64,000 nt of DNA from Bacillota bacterium. GTDB taxonomy: Bacteria > Bacillota > Clostridia > Lachnospirales > Lachnospiraceae. The stretch is taken from positions 1 to 64,000 of the forward strand of contig JAEZTJ010000032.1 in assembly GCA_023421505.1 (NCBI GenBank), written 5' to 3'. Position numbers and translations under genes: made by a program. A model generated the notes under the pieces. The model was not told the origin of the DNA, did not search any database, and worked only from the letters and a program-made list of their open reading frames with translations. Each line of letters starts with the position of its first letter. Position 1 is the first letter of the stretch. Shown here in pieces: positions 44,249-52,721 of the stretch.

Positions 44249-45793
44249 ATGAGTTGTAAGAAACCCACAGTATTAATGATCTTAGACGGATTTGGTTTAA
44301 ATGATAAGAAAGAAGCAAATGCAATCGCAGAAGCGAATACCCCGGTAATTGACAAATTAATGGCGGAATATCCATTTGTGAAAGGTTATGCAAGTGGTAT
44401 GGCTGTCGGCCTTCCTGAGGGACAGATGGGTAACTCAGAGGTTGGACATATTAACATGGGAGCAGGAAGAATTGTATATCAAGAATTAACCAGAATAACA
44501 AAGGAAATTCAAGATGGTATCTTCTTTCAGAATGCTGCACTGCTTGCTGCAATCGATAACTGCAAGAGAAATAATTCTGATCTTCATTTATACGGGTTAC
44601 TTTCTGATGGCGGTGTACACAGCCATAACACACATCTGTATGCTTTGCTTGAACTTGCGAAGAAGCAGGGACTTACGAATGTATATGTACATGCTTTCTT
44701 AGACGGAAGAGATACACCTCCGGCATCCGGTAAAAGCTTTGTGGAAGCATTATGGGAGCAGATGCAGATTATTGGCGTAGGCAAGATTGCTTCTGTAATG
44801 GGACGTTATTATGCAATGGATCGTGATAATCGCTGGGATCGTGTTGAAAAGGCATACCGCGCGATGGCTTTCGGAGAAGGTGAGACAGCAGAAAGTGGTA
44901 TTATAGCTGTTCAAAATTCCTATGATGCAGAGAAATATGACGAATTTGTATTACCAACCGTTGTGATGGAGAATGGTAAGCCAGTAGCAACTATTAAAGA
45001 TAAAGACTCTGTTATTTTCTTTAATTTCAGACCTGACAGAGCAAGAGAAATCACCAGAGTATTCTGTGATGATGAATTCACAGGCTTTGAACGCTCTAAG
45101 AGACTGGATTTAACTTATGTATGCTTCTCAGAGTATGATATAACCATTCCTAATAAAGTAGTAGCTTTCCATAAGATCGCGATTGATCATACCTTCGGTC
45201 AGTTCCTTGCCGAGCACCATAAATCACAGCTTCGTCTTGCAGAAACTGAGAAATATGCACATGTTACCTTCTTTTTTAATGCCGGAGTTGAAGTACCGAA
45301 TGATGGTGAAGATAGAATTCTTGTAAATTCCCCAAAGGTAGCTACTTATGACCTTCAGCCTGAAATGAGTGCATTCCAGGTTGCTGATAAGCTGGTTGAG
45401 GCAATTAAATCTTTAAAATATGATGTAATTATTGTAAACTTTGCAAATCCTGATATGGTAGGGCATACTGGTATAGAAGCAGCAGCAATAAAGGCAATCG
45501 AAACAGTAGATAAATGTGTTGGTTTGGCAGTAGATGCTTTGCTGACAGTGGATGGACAGATGTTTATCTGCGCTGATCATGGTAATGCTGAGCAGTTGGT
45601 TGATTATACAACGAATGATCCATTTACTGCACATACTACGAATCCGGTACCTTTTATCCTTGTAAACTATGATAAGGAATATACTTTAGCAGAAGGTGGA
45701 TGTCTGGCAGATATCATACCAACCCTGATCGATATGATGCATATGGTTAAACCTGAGGAAATGACCGGAAAATCCCTGTTGATTAAAAAATAA
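44249..45793 (+). CDS. gpmI: 2,3-bisphosphoglycerate-independent phosphoglycerate mutase
   Basis: A 514-aa Mn-dependent mutase of the alkaline-phosphatase superfamily, converting 3- to 2-phosphoglycerate. The catalytic Ser63 is in QMGNSEVGHINMG, metal ligands in MILDGFG and FICADHGNAEQ, and the substrate loop in HAFLDGRDTPP. Normal length. AAAGGAG lies 8 nt before the ATG. It is followed 57 nt later by secG. Confidence 0.97.
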   Translation: MSCKKPTVLMILDGFGLNDKKEANAIAEANTPVIDKLMAEYPFVKGYASGMAVGLPEGQMGNSEVGHINMGAGRIVYQELTRITKEIQDGIFFQNAALLAAIDNCKRNNSDLHLYGLLSDGGVHSHNTHLYALLELAKKQGLTNVYVHAFLDGRDTPPASGKSFVEALWEQMQIIGVGKIASVMGRYYAMDRDNRWDRVEKAYRAMAFGEGETAESGIIAVQNSYDAEKYDEFVLPTVVMENGKPVATIKDKDSVIFFNFRPDRAREITRVFCDDEFTGFERSKRLDLTYVCFSEYDITIPNKVVAFHKIAIDHTFGQFLAEHHKSQLRLAETEKYAHVTFFFNAGVEVPNDGEDRILVNSPKVATYDLQPEMSAFQVADKLVEAIKSLKYDVIIVNFANPDMVGHTGIEAAAIKAIETVDKCVGLAVDALLTVDGQMFICADHGNAEQLVDYTTNDPFTAHTTNPVPFILVNYDKEYTLAEGGCLADIIPTLIDMMHMVKPEEMTGKSLLIKK

Positions 45794-45850
45794 GTTGAAA
45801 TAATCACTAATGTATGGTATTATTGAATTTAGTTTTTAGGAGGTGTGGAC

Positions 45851-46093
45851 ATGGGTATCTTAAAATTAGCCGTTCAAATCGTATATATTTTAGTGTGTAT
45901 TGCATTAGTTGTTATCGTATTAAGACAAGAAGGTAAAGTCGGAGGCTTATCAGGAGCACTGACCGGATCAAGTGAAACATATTGGGCGAAGAATAAAGGC
46001 CGTTCTGTTGAAGGAACTTTGGAGAAGGTTACAAAGTATTTAGCAGCAGCTTTTATATTACTTTCCGTATTATTAAATTTAAAAATCTGGTAA
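45851..46093 (+). CDS. secG: Preprotein translocase subunit SecG
   Basis: An 80-aa membrane protein with two transmembrane helices (about 5-23 and 57-77) around a Gly-rich loop EGKVGGLSGALTGSS. It is the accessory subunit of the SecYEG channel. GGAGG lies 7 nt before the ATG at 45851; a GTG two codons earlier is too close to it. Its place before rnr and smpB is typical of Firmicutes. Confidence 0.93.
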   Translation: MGILKLAVQIVYILVCIALVVIVLRQEGKVGGLSGALTGSSETYWAKNKGRSVEGTLEKVTKYLAAAFILLSVLLNLKIW

Positions 46094-46104
46094 ATTAATT
46101 ATTA

Positions 46105-46174
46105 GAAGAGGCTGTTACGAAGCATTTTAATTCTTGTTTGGAGAAATAAGATGTTTTGTGACAGCCTCTTTTTA
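46105..46174 (+). terminator. Intrinsic terminator after secG
   Basis: AAGAGGCTGT (46106-46115) pairs with ACAGCCTCTT (46161-46170), extended inward by TAC/GTG, and T-runs follow. It separates the glycolysis/secG unit from rnr. The stretch 46175-46395 is AT-rich with no gene; TATACT near 46206 is a possible -10 box. Confidence 0.8.
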
Positions 46175-46395
46175 ATCGATTGTTTTAAAAACAAGTAATA
46201 TATGGTATACTAATTAATGTAAATCGCTAAGGTAGATGTTACTTCCAGAACTTTCTTAAGAGATTATCTTTTATTATTAAAGAAAGTGATGAAAATACGA
46301 CTTTTGTACTATAAAATCCAATCATGTATATAATACATCTTATAGTAACCTTATATAAATACAATACAAATAAATATAATAATTAGGAGCTGTAT

Positions 46396-48531
46396 ATGAA
46401 AGAGAATGATATATTAGAAGAAAAGAAGGCTATGCTGGAAGAACTATTTTCCAGTAAAGAATATAAACCGATGCGTTTCAAGGAGCTGGTAGGTTTATTA
46501 CAGGTACCAAGAGATGCAAAAAATGATTTTAGAACAGTCTTAGATCAGCTGATCTCTAAAGGCACAATCATCGTTGATGCACAGGGACGTTATAAAAAGC
46601 CGGGGGATGATATTAAGGTTGGTACTTTTTCCGGGACACAGCGGGGCTTCGGCTTTGTAATTTTGGAGGGTGAAGGTGAAGATATCTTTATTCCGGGTGA
46701 CGCAACCAAAGGAGCCTTGCATGGAGATAAGGTAGCGATAACGATCAAAGAGGAACAAACTGGAAGAAGAAAAGAGGGTGCCGTATTAAGTATTATTGAG
46801 CGAGGAAAGAATGAAATTGTCGGTACCTTTGAGAAAAGTAAAAATTTCGGTTTTGTAGTACCGGATAATCAGAAATTTGCAAAGGATATCTTTATACCGA
46901 AGGAATTTACCAAAGGAGCAGTAACCGGTCATAAAGTAGTAGTAAAAATATCGAACTTTGGAGATGCAACGCAGAGCCCGGAAGGAAAAGTAGTTGAAAT
47001 ACTTGGACATGTCAATGATCCGGGAGTCGATATTATGTCAGTAATCAGAGCTTACGATATTCCGGTAGAATTTACTGAGGAGGTCATGAGATCCTTAGAC
47101 AACGTGCCGGAAGAGATAGATCCAAAGGAGATTGAGAACCGACTGGATATAAGAGATGTCCAGACAGTAACGATAGATGGTGAGGATGCCAAGGACTTAG
47201 ATGATGCCATCAGCATTTCAAGAGAAGGTGAGCTTTATCATCTGGGGGTTCATATCGCAGATGTTACCCATTATGTAAGAGAAGGTACGCCTCTTGATAA
47301 AGAAGCTCTCAAGAGAGGTACCAGTGTCTATCTGGTGGACCGTGTTATTCCAATGCTGCCCCATAAATTGTCCAATGGTATCTGTTCGCTAAATCCCGGA
47401 GTAGACCGTCTGGCCTTAAGCTGTTTTATGGATATTGATGCAAAGGGAAATGTTGTTGGGCATAAAATTGCTGAGACTGTAATAAAATCAGACCGCCGTA
47501 TGACCTACACGAATGTTGCTAAAATTGTAGAAGATAGTGATGAAGAGATAAAGAAGGAATACGAGGAACTCGTTCCGATGTTCTTACTGATGCAGGAGCT
47601 AGCAGAGGTGTTAAGAGAGAGGCGGCATAAACGAGGCTCAATTAATTTTGATTTCCCTGAGAGTAAGATTATCGTTGATAAGAAGGGTAAACCAATAGAA
47701 ATAAAGCCCTATGAGAGAAATAAGGCAACAAAAATCATTGAAGAGTTTATGCTGATTGCTAACGAGACAATTGCGGAGGACTTCTTCTGGCAGGAAATAC
47801 CCTTTGTATACCGAACCCATGATAATCCGGATGAAGAAAAGATAAAGAAACTGGCTATATTCATTAATAATTTTGGTTATAGCATAAAACTAGGCCAGGA
47901 GGATATTCACCCGAAGGAATTACAAAAGCTTTTAATTAAGGTGGAGGATACACCGGAGGAAGCATTAATCAGCAGACTGACCTTGCGTTCTATGAAGCAG
48001 GCGAAGTACACGGTTGCGAACACCGGACATTTTGGACTGTCAGCAAAATATTATTGCCATTTCACTTCACCAATCAGACGTTATCCGGATTTGCAAATTC
48101 ACCGTATCATTAAGGAGAATTTAAGCGGTAAGCTTGGTGAGAAAAGAATTAATCATTATGAGAAAATACTGTATGAGGTAGCAGATCATTCCAGTAGAAC
48201 TGAGAGACGGGCGGATGAATCAGAAAGAGAAGTAGAAAAGCTTAAGAAGGTTGAATATATGCTGGAGCATATCGGAGAAACCTTTGAAGGTGTAATCTCA
48301 GGAGTAACCTCCTGGGGTATGTATGTAGAGCTTCCGAATACTGTGGAAGGTATGATACGTGTCAGTGAAATGCAGGATGATTATTATATCTATGATGAAG
48401 AGCATTATCAAATGGTGGGAGAACACACCAGAAAAATATATAAGTTGGGGCAAAAGGTTAAGGTTGAAGTGGTAAATGCCGATAAGATTATGCGGACCAT
48501 CGATTTTGCCCTTGTGGAGGTAGAGGAATAA
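46396..48531 (+). CDS. rnr: Ribonuclease R
   Basis: A 711-aa 3'-5' exoribonuclease that degrades structured RNA and works in trans-translation quality control. Domains: N-terminal winged helix (about 10-70), two cold-shock OB domains (about 75-225; GTFSGTQRGFGFV, GTFEKSKNFGFVV), the RNB catalytic domain with DAKDLDDAIS (metal-binding aspartates) and HFTSPIRRYPDLQIHR, and a C-terminal S1 domain (FEGVISGVTSWGMYVEL). It lacks a long basic tail. Stop and smpB start abut (TAA then GTG), so translation is coupled. Confidence 0.96.
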   Translation: MKENDILEEKKAMLEELFSSKEYKPMRFKELVGLLQVPRDAKNDFRTVLDQLISKGTIIVDAQGRYKKPGDDIKVGTFSGTQRGFGFVILEGEGEDIFIPGDATKGALHGDKVAITIKEEQTGRRKEGAVLSIIERGKNEIVGTFEKSKNFGFVVPDNQKFAKDIFIPKEFTKGAVTGHKVVVKISNFGDATQSPEGKVVEILGHVNDPGVDIMSVIRAYDIPVEFTEEVMRSLDNVPEEIDPKEIENRLDIRDVQTVTIDGEDAKDLDDAISISREGELYHLGVHIADVTHYVREGTPLDKEALKRGTSVYLVDRVIPMLPHKLSNGICSLNPGVDRLALSCFMDIDAKGNVVGHKIAETVIKSDRRMTYTNVAKIVEDSDEEIKKEYEELVPMFLLMQELAEVLRERRHKRGSINFDFPESKIIVDKKGKPIEIKPYERNKATKIIEEFMLIANETIAEDFFWQEIPFVYRTHDNPDEEKIKKLAIFINNFGYSIKLGQEDIHPKELQKLLIKVEDTPEEALISRLTLRSMKQAKYTVANTGHFGLSAKYYCHFTSPIRRYPDLQIHRIIKENLSGKLGEKRINHYEKILYEVADHSSRTERRADESEREVEKLKKVEYMLEHIGETFEGVISGVTSWGMYVELPNTVEGMIRVSEMQDDYYIYDEEHYQMVGEHTRKIYKLGQKVKVEVVNADKIMRTIDFALVEVEE

Positions 48532-48996
48532 GTGGGGGAAAATATCAAATTAATTGCTAATAACAAAAAGGCATACTTTGATTATTTTATTGAGGAAAAG
48601 TATGAGGCGGGCATCGCATTACACGGGACGGAAGTGAAATCGCTTCGCATGGGGAAATGCAGCGTGAAGGAGTCCTTTCTTAGAATAGAGAAAGGCGAAG
48701 TGTTTATCTATGGTATGCATATCAGCCCTTATGAGAAAGGAAATATCTTTAATAAGGATCCTTTAAGGGTGCGTAAGCTTCTGCTGCATAAATATGAAAT
48801 AAATAAAATTGCCGGGAAGCTTGCGGTAAAAGGCTTTACCCTGGTTCCGCTGCAGGTTTATTTTAAGGGCAGCATTGTAAAAGTGGAGATTGGCTTGGCA
48901 CGCGGTAAGAAGCTTTATGACAAGCGAGAGGATATTGCCAAGAAGGATATGAGAAGAGAAGCGGAAAAGGATTTTAAGGTGAAGAATTTGTATTAG
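48532..48996 (+). CDS. smpB: SsrA-binding protein SmpB
   Basis: A 154-aa tmRNA partner: OB-fold with NKKAYFDYFIEEKYEAGIALHGTEVKSLR at the start, NIFNKDPLRVRKLLLHK, and the basic C-terminal helix GKKLYDKREDIAKKDMRREAEKDF that enters the ribosomal mRNA channel. The start is GTG 48532, immediately after the rnr stop, with GGAGGTAGAGG just upstream. The tmRNA gene itself follows about 420 nt later. Confidence 0.96.
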   Translation: MGENIKLIANNKKAYFDYFIEEKYEAGIALHGTEVKSLRMGKCSVKESFLRIEKGEVFIYGMHISPYEKGNIFNKDPLRVRKLLLHKYEINKIAGKLAVKGFTLVPLQVYFKGSIVKVEIGLARGKKLYDKREDIAKKDMRREAEKDFKVKNLY

Positions 48997-49301
48997 AGAA
49001 TTATTATCATTTGAGCCTTAATACTATACGCATAAGGAAGTATAATTAGCATTACTAAAGGTATAAGAATAGTATTTTTTTAAGCCGTTCGCTATAAAAA
49101 TTATATTTATTTTGTTAGGTGGAGTAGGTTATCTTATCAGCTTCATAATGGATTAGGAACAGCTTTCCATTATTACTAATAAGATATTGGCTAAAGTACT
49201 TTATTTTTTGTAAAATATATGTTATGATATTTTTAGTCAAGTGAATTGCAAATAAGAATAATTATTTGATAGAAGCTTCCAGATCAGGAAGAAGAGAAAG
49301 C

Positions 49302-49330
49302 TTGACACTAGAAGATAGTTATACTATGAT
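49302..49330 (+). promoter_or_regulatory. Sigma-A promoter of ssrA
   Basis: TTGACA (49302-49307), 17-bp spacer, TATGAT (49325-49330), about 85 nt before the mature 5' end. It implies a 5' leader removed by RNase P. The stretch 48997-49301 is AT-rich with no gene seen. Confidence 0.75.
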
Positions 49331-49420
49331 ATATCATGCGTCTGTGAACCGGATATTACGGGTAGGCACTGTAAGGTGCATCCTTGAACATCCTATCTTG
49401 TAATTACAATCTTACCTTAA

Positions 49421-49800
49421 GGGGTTGTACTGGTTTCGACGGGGGTTTGGAAATTGTGGAAGCCATTCGCAGACTAGGACTGCGTCATCAACTTAGAATT
49501 AATATTAAACGCAGACGATAATTTAGCGTACGCTGCCTAATGGCAGCTGTCGACCTTAAGCAACTCGCGGCTTAAGAGCTCGGCATCAAATTAGCGGGGA
49601 CCTTTATTCTCAAAGCTTTGAGAGAATAAAAGATTCATGAAGCTACTGAAGTCTGGAGCCTGTCTGTCGGCGTCAGATGGAGGGAACAGCATGTAAGGTA
49701 CTATGTGAATAGTACTTAGGCATGCATAAAAGATTGACTGTAATGGGAGAAACTGCAATGGATGGGCTTTCGGACAGGGGTTCAACTCCCCTCAGCTCCA
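49421..49800 (+). ncRNA. ssrA: Transfer-messenger RNA (tmRNA)
   Basis: One-piece tmRNA of about 380 nt that rescues stalled ribosomes. The 5' end GGGGTTGTACTGGTTTCGAC is characteristic, and the 3' end has a T-arm GGGGTTCAACTCCCC and the acceptor strand CAGCTCC. The first seven bases pair with that acceptor strand (with G-U pairs), and the discriminator is A49800. CCA is not encoded. The tag frame 49511-49540 reads ADDNLAYAA then TAA, the clostridial type ending in AA. Pseudoknot sequences fill the rest. It lies behind smpB, its functional partner. Confidence 0.96.
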
Positions 49801-49802
49801 TA
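49791..49802 (+). repeat. Candidate attachment site (ssrA end copy)
   Basis: CTCAGCTCCATA at the 3' end of ssrA is repeated exactly at 52590-52601; continuing right, one mismatch is followed by a shared TTT. The two copies bracket an accessory, partly degraded gene patch. The 3' end of ssrA is a well-known integration site for phages and islands. Confidence 0.5.
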
Positions 49803-49831
49803 CTTTCCAGTATGCTGGAAGCATTGATTTT

Positions 49832-49873
49832 AAAGGCTTTGCGACATTGAGATGTTGCAAAGCCTTTTTTTTA
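49832..49873 (+). terminator. Intrinsic terminator of ssrA
   Basis: An 11-bp stem AAAGGCTTTGC (49832-49842) / GCAAAGCCTTT (49857-49867), extended by ACAT/ATGT across a mismatch, then an eight-T run. A small TTCCAG/CTGGAA hairpin lies at 49805-49820. Nothing further is seen in 49874-50106. Confidence 0.9.
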
Positions 49874-50106
49874 CGATCTCAGTACGATATTATGAGGTCA
49901 AATAGTTAGGAAGCTAGAAGCCCTGTATTTATTGAATTTCTAGCATTCCTATTCTTGGTAAGAAAGAATAGATAAAAAGTCTGTTTGCGCTAGACCGTTT
50001 CAGATTATTTAATCTTGATCAACTCAGTTCTATCGTTAATAATATTAAATAAATTTGTTGTATTTTATTGGTAAATATTATAAAGTAACAATTAGGAGTA
50101 TAGCTT

Positions 50107-50361
50107 ATGAAATATAAATGTCCATGTTGCGGTAATTATACATTTAAAAATGAACCAGATGGCAGTTATGATATCTGTCCTGTCTGCTTTTGGGAAGATG
50201 ATATAGTTCAGTTAGAAGACCAAAACTATGAGGGTGGTGCGAATAGAGTAAGTTTGTTACAAGCTAGAAATAATTATTTGGAGTTTGGTGCATGTGAATT
50301 AGAAATGATAAAGGATGTTCGATTGCCTTTAGAAGATGAAAAAATCCAGATAAAGGAGTAG
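50107..50361 (+). CDS. CPCC-family cysteine-rich protein
   Basis: An 84-aa protein starting MKYKCPCCGNYTF and continuing SYDICPVCFWEDD, two CxxC zinc knuckles that define the Cys-rich CPCC family (PF14206). Such genes are common in polymorphic-toxin immunity clusters and as lone accessory genes. The C-terminal half is acidic (GGANRVSLLQARNNYLEFGACE). Next to degraded remnants it is probably the intact survivor of an immunity array (inference). Confidence 0.85.
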   Translation: MKYKCPCCGNYTFKNEPDGSYDICPVCFWEDDIVQLEDQNYEGGANRVSLLQARNNYLEFGACELEMIKDVRLPLEDEKIQIKE

Positions 50362-50365
50362 TAAT

Positions 50366-50858
50366 ATGAATTTAGCATGGGAATGTAAAAAAGATAAAAA
50401 TTATATTAGGAAGCAATAAATATTGATCGTACATTAATTGAATGGATTGATGTAATAACAAGAGATAGAAATAACAGACGTTTCCTATAGTAACAGTTGA
50501 AAATGAGTGTACGAAAGGCAAAGTAAATTGATAGAATAGTATCATTTCTTATGGAATCTAGAGTATAGAACGATGGGATATTATTGTAGGTGATATATTG
50601 GAGATTAAAGAACACAGTGACAGATACCATGAATATCACAGGAGGGATATGATGTTTCAACTAAAAAAAGAAGCGTTACCAAACCATCTTAACGGAAGAA
50701 GCTTAAATGTCAAAGTTATACCAACCGTATGTAACTTAGAGAATATGCTGCATAAGCTTGTTGAACTTGGTGGAGATTTATCTAAGCTGAAGCAATGGGA
50801 AAAGAGGAGCTATCAGGCTTACTTGATCGAAGACATTAAGTATAAAATATTAACGTAA
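50366..50858 (+). pseudogene. Frameshifted remnant of an unidentified accessory protein
   Basis: A strong ribosome site (AAAGGAG) leads to ATG 50366, but the frame closes after 17 codons. Compatible reading continues in other frames: EAINIDRTLIEWIDVITRDR to 50490, then FPIVTVENECTKGKVN, then ERWDIIVGDILEIKEHSDRY through 50858 (ending IEDIKYKILT). At least three single-base shifts would be needed to join them, so this is a decayed gene or a run of sequence errors. An independent 86-aa gene from TTG 50598 is an alternative. No family is recognised. Confidence 0.45.
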
Positions 50859-51151
50859 CACCCTAGTTCATGGAGAAGTTTAATTCGAAGGCACATCTTA
50901 AATTCCCGTTCAATAGATTTAGGCGCAAGTGTTATTGACATCTATCTAGTCGCCTATGTCGCTGAGAATCATGGGATAGGAAGAGAGCGCTTTTCCAATA
51001 CGTAAAGGATAATAATATCAGTGACAAGGATAATACAGCAAATGCAATTTGGCAGGTGGGAAAAGGTGATGGAGTTTACCTTGAGATACTTAATCAGGAT
51101 GGAAATGTAAAGGACTGGGACTTTATGAAGAAATGGATTCACATTTCATAG
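50859..51151 (+). pseudogene. Frameshifted gene fragment, immunity-like size
   Basis: In frame with the preceding stop, residues read SSWRSLIRRHILNSRSIDLG and on through AYVAENHGIGRERF. Then a one-base loss in a T-run near 50991 shifts to QYVKDNNISDKDNTANAIW and continues to WDFMKKWIHIS, stop at 51149-51151. Restoring one T joins both into a single protein of about 95 residues. No start codon with a ribosome site is seen at its left edge, so it may continue the previous remnant. Confidence 0.45.
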
Positions 51152-51198
51152 ATAGGGAGCAGCATGCAGAAACAAGTTAACTGTGAAAGGAATTATTG

Positions 51199-51773
51199 AT
51201 GAAGATAAAGCTAATTATATGTCTAGTTATTATAATGGTTATAGGATTAGGTGTTTATTTTAAATTCAGTCATAAAAATAACACAAATGATGAAATAGCA
51301 CAAATTTATATAGATAATACTAATATTAATGATAAAGAAAATGCAGAATCTAGTTCGGTTTTACCTTTAACAAATAGTGATTTTGTAATTATGGATGATA
51401 AGAACTATATTGGATTAAATGGTAAATTGAGGATTTAAAAACAGATATAAAAATAAAAGAAACAATTCAACCTGATGAAAATCATGCTTACTATATTTAT
51501 GTTTACGAAGATTTTAAAATACATAGTGATGGGGATGAAATAGCCTCGATTGATTTAACAACACCAGTATTCCAGACTTCAAGAGGGATTAGATTAGGAG
51601 ATGCAATCCTAAAGGTTATTGAGAAATATGGCAATACATACATGGAGAAGACTCAGTATGATGAGGAATATGATATTCCTGGACAATGTATATACTACTA
51701 TGATGGTAAAGTCATAACTTTTTTCTTTGATAAAAATAATAAAGTAGTTGGAATAAAACTTGAAATTCTTTGA
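51199..51773 (+). pseudogene. Frameshifted membrane-anchored protein gene
   Basis: The first frame encodes an N-terminal anchor (MKIKLIICLVIIMVIGLGVYF) and an extracellular Asn/Asp-rich stretch, and stops at 51438. From about 51425 the next frame continues IEDLKTDIKIKETIQPDE through DEIASIDLTTPVF and GIRLGDAILKVIEKYGNTY, ending KLEIL at 51773. One missing A in GGTAAATTG would restore a single protein of about 190 aa. It is either a pseudogene or a homopolymer sequencing error. The C-terminal part resembles small secreted proteins with a GDxxxxVxxxYG motif. Confidence 0.6.
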
Positions 51774-51825
51774 TGTTAATTCAGTATAAAGGGGTAAAAA
51801 ACGCTATGCGGAGGTAATATAAGAT

Positions 51826-52587
51826 ATGAAAATACAAGAACTGTTTCAGAAAGCAGACGATTATAAAGATTTAATTAATAGGAATAGACCATTTAATTCA
51901 GAGCAGCTACTGGAGCTAGATAATTACTTTAGAGTTGACTTTACCTATAGCAGTAATTCGATTGATGGAAATACGCTTACGCTAACAGAAACAAAGCTTT
52001 TACTGGAAGATGGCATTACAGTGGGAGGAAAGCCTATTAAAGATTATTATGAAGCAGCAGGACATGCACAGGCTTATGATTATATGTTAGCTGTTGCTAG
52101 AACAGAACAACTTGATATTACGGAAGATATTATAAAAAAGCTACATTTTTTATTCTATCATAAGCTTGATCAAAAAGAAGCCGGACAATATAGAAAAGAC
52201 CAGATGATTATTTCAGGAATGGAATTTCTACCTCCAAAGGCAGAGGAAGTACCACATTTCATGGAGCACTTTATTAATCAAATACAGAGTTCCAAACGAT
52301 TTTTGCACCCTATTGAATTTGCTGCAATATGCCATAAACGCTTCGTGGACATCCATCCCTTCAAAGACGGTAATGGAAGAACTGCACGACTTTTAATGAA
52401 TCTAATCTTAGTAAATGCAGGGTATGGAATTACTTCTATTCCTCCGGTGCTTCAAAATGAATATAGCAGTGCATTGATAAAATCTCAAAGAGAAAACAAT
52501 CCGAATATCGATACCTTTATAGAATTGATTACAGAGTGTGTAATTGAAGCGGAAAGGGATTATTGCAGATTATTAAGAATTAAATAG
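51826..52587 (+). CDS. Fic-domain protein (probable AMP-transferase)
   Basis: A 253-aa protein with the complete Fic active-site motif HPFKDGNGRTAR (177-188; catalytic His177), which transfers AMP or related groups to protein hydroxyls. An N-terminal autoinhibitory helix of the S/TxxxEG type appears as SNSIDG (43-48), with Asp in place of the usual Glu, as in class II Fic proteins. The C-terminus continues with a short helical tail, no winged helix. GGAGG lies 11 nt before the ATG. Single-gene Fic proteins act as self-controlled regulators or toxins. It is the last gene before the second 12-bp ssrA-end repeat. Confidence 0.88.
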   Translation: MKIQELFQKADDYKDLINRNRPFNSEQLLELDNYFRVDFTYSSNSIDGNTLTLTETKLLLEDGITVGGKPIKDYYEAAGHAQAYDYMLAVARTEQLDITEDIIKKLHFLFYHKLDQKEAGQYRKDQMIISGMEFLPPKAEEVPHFMEHFINQIQSSKRFLHPIEFAAICHKRFVDIHPFKDGNGRTARLLMNLILVNAGYGITSIPPVLQNEYSSALIKSQRENNPNIDTFIELITECVIEAERDYCRLLRIK

Positions 52588-52589
52588 TA

Positions 52590-52601
52590 CTCAGCTCCAT
52601 A
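52590..52601 (+). repeat. Second copy of the ssrA-end 12-mer (candidate attachment site)
   Basis: CTCAGCTCCATA, identical to 49791-49802, starts two bases after the fic stop codon. Confidence 0.5.
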
Positions 52602-52620
52602 TTTTATGGTGGTCACAGTA

Positions 52621-52650
52621 GGCGGGAAGAATTTCCCGCCATAATTTTTG
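52621..52650 (+). terminator. GC-rich terminator hairpin between fic and recD2
   Basis: GGCGGGAA (52621-52628) pairs with TTCCCGCC (52633-52640) around a 4-nt loop, followed by ATAATTTTTG. Confidence 0.75.
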
Positions 52651-52721
52651 TAATTTATCTGAACTTGTATTATAATAAATTAATAAATTTTAAAATAGCA
52701 TATTGAAAAGAGGTGAACCAG

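Larger units (their letters stand above)
49791..52601. mobile_element. Possible remnant of a small ssrA-integrated island
   Basis: A 2.8-kb interval between the two 12-bp ssrA-end repeats holding a CPCC protein, frameshifted remnants, a frameshifted membrane-anchored protein and a Fic protein. No integrase is present, so if it was an integrated element it has lost its mobility genes. The assignment rests on the repeat, the hotspot and the gene content. Confidence 0.35.
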
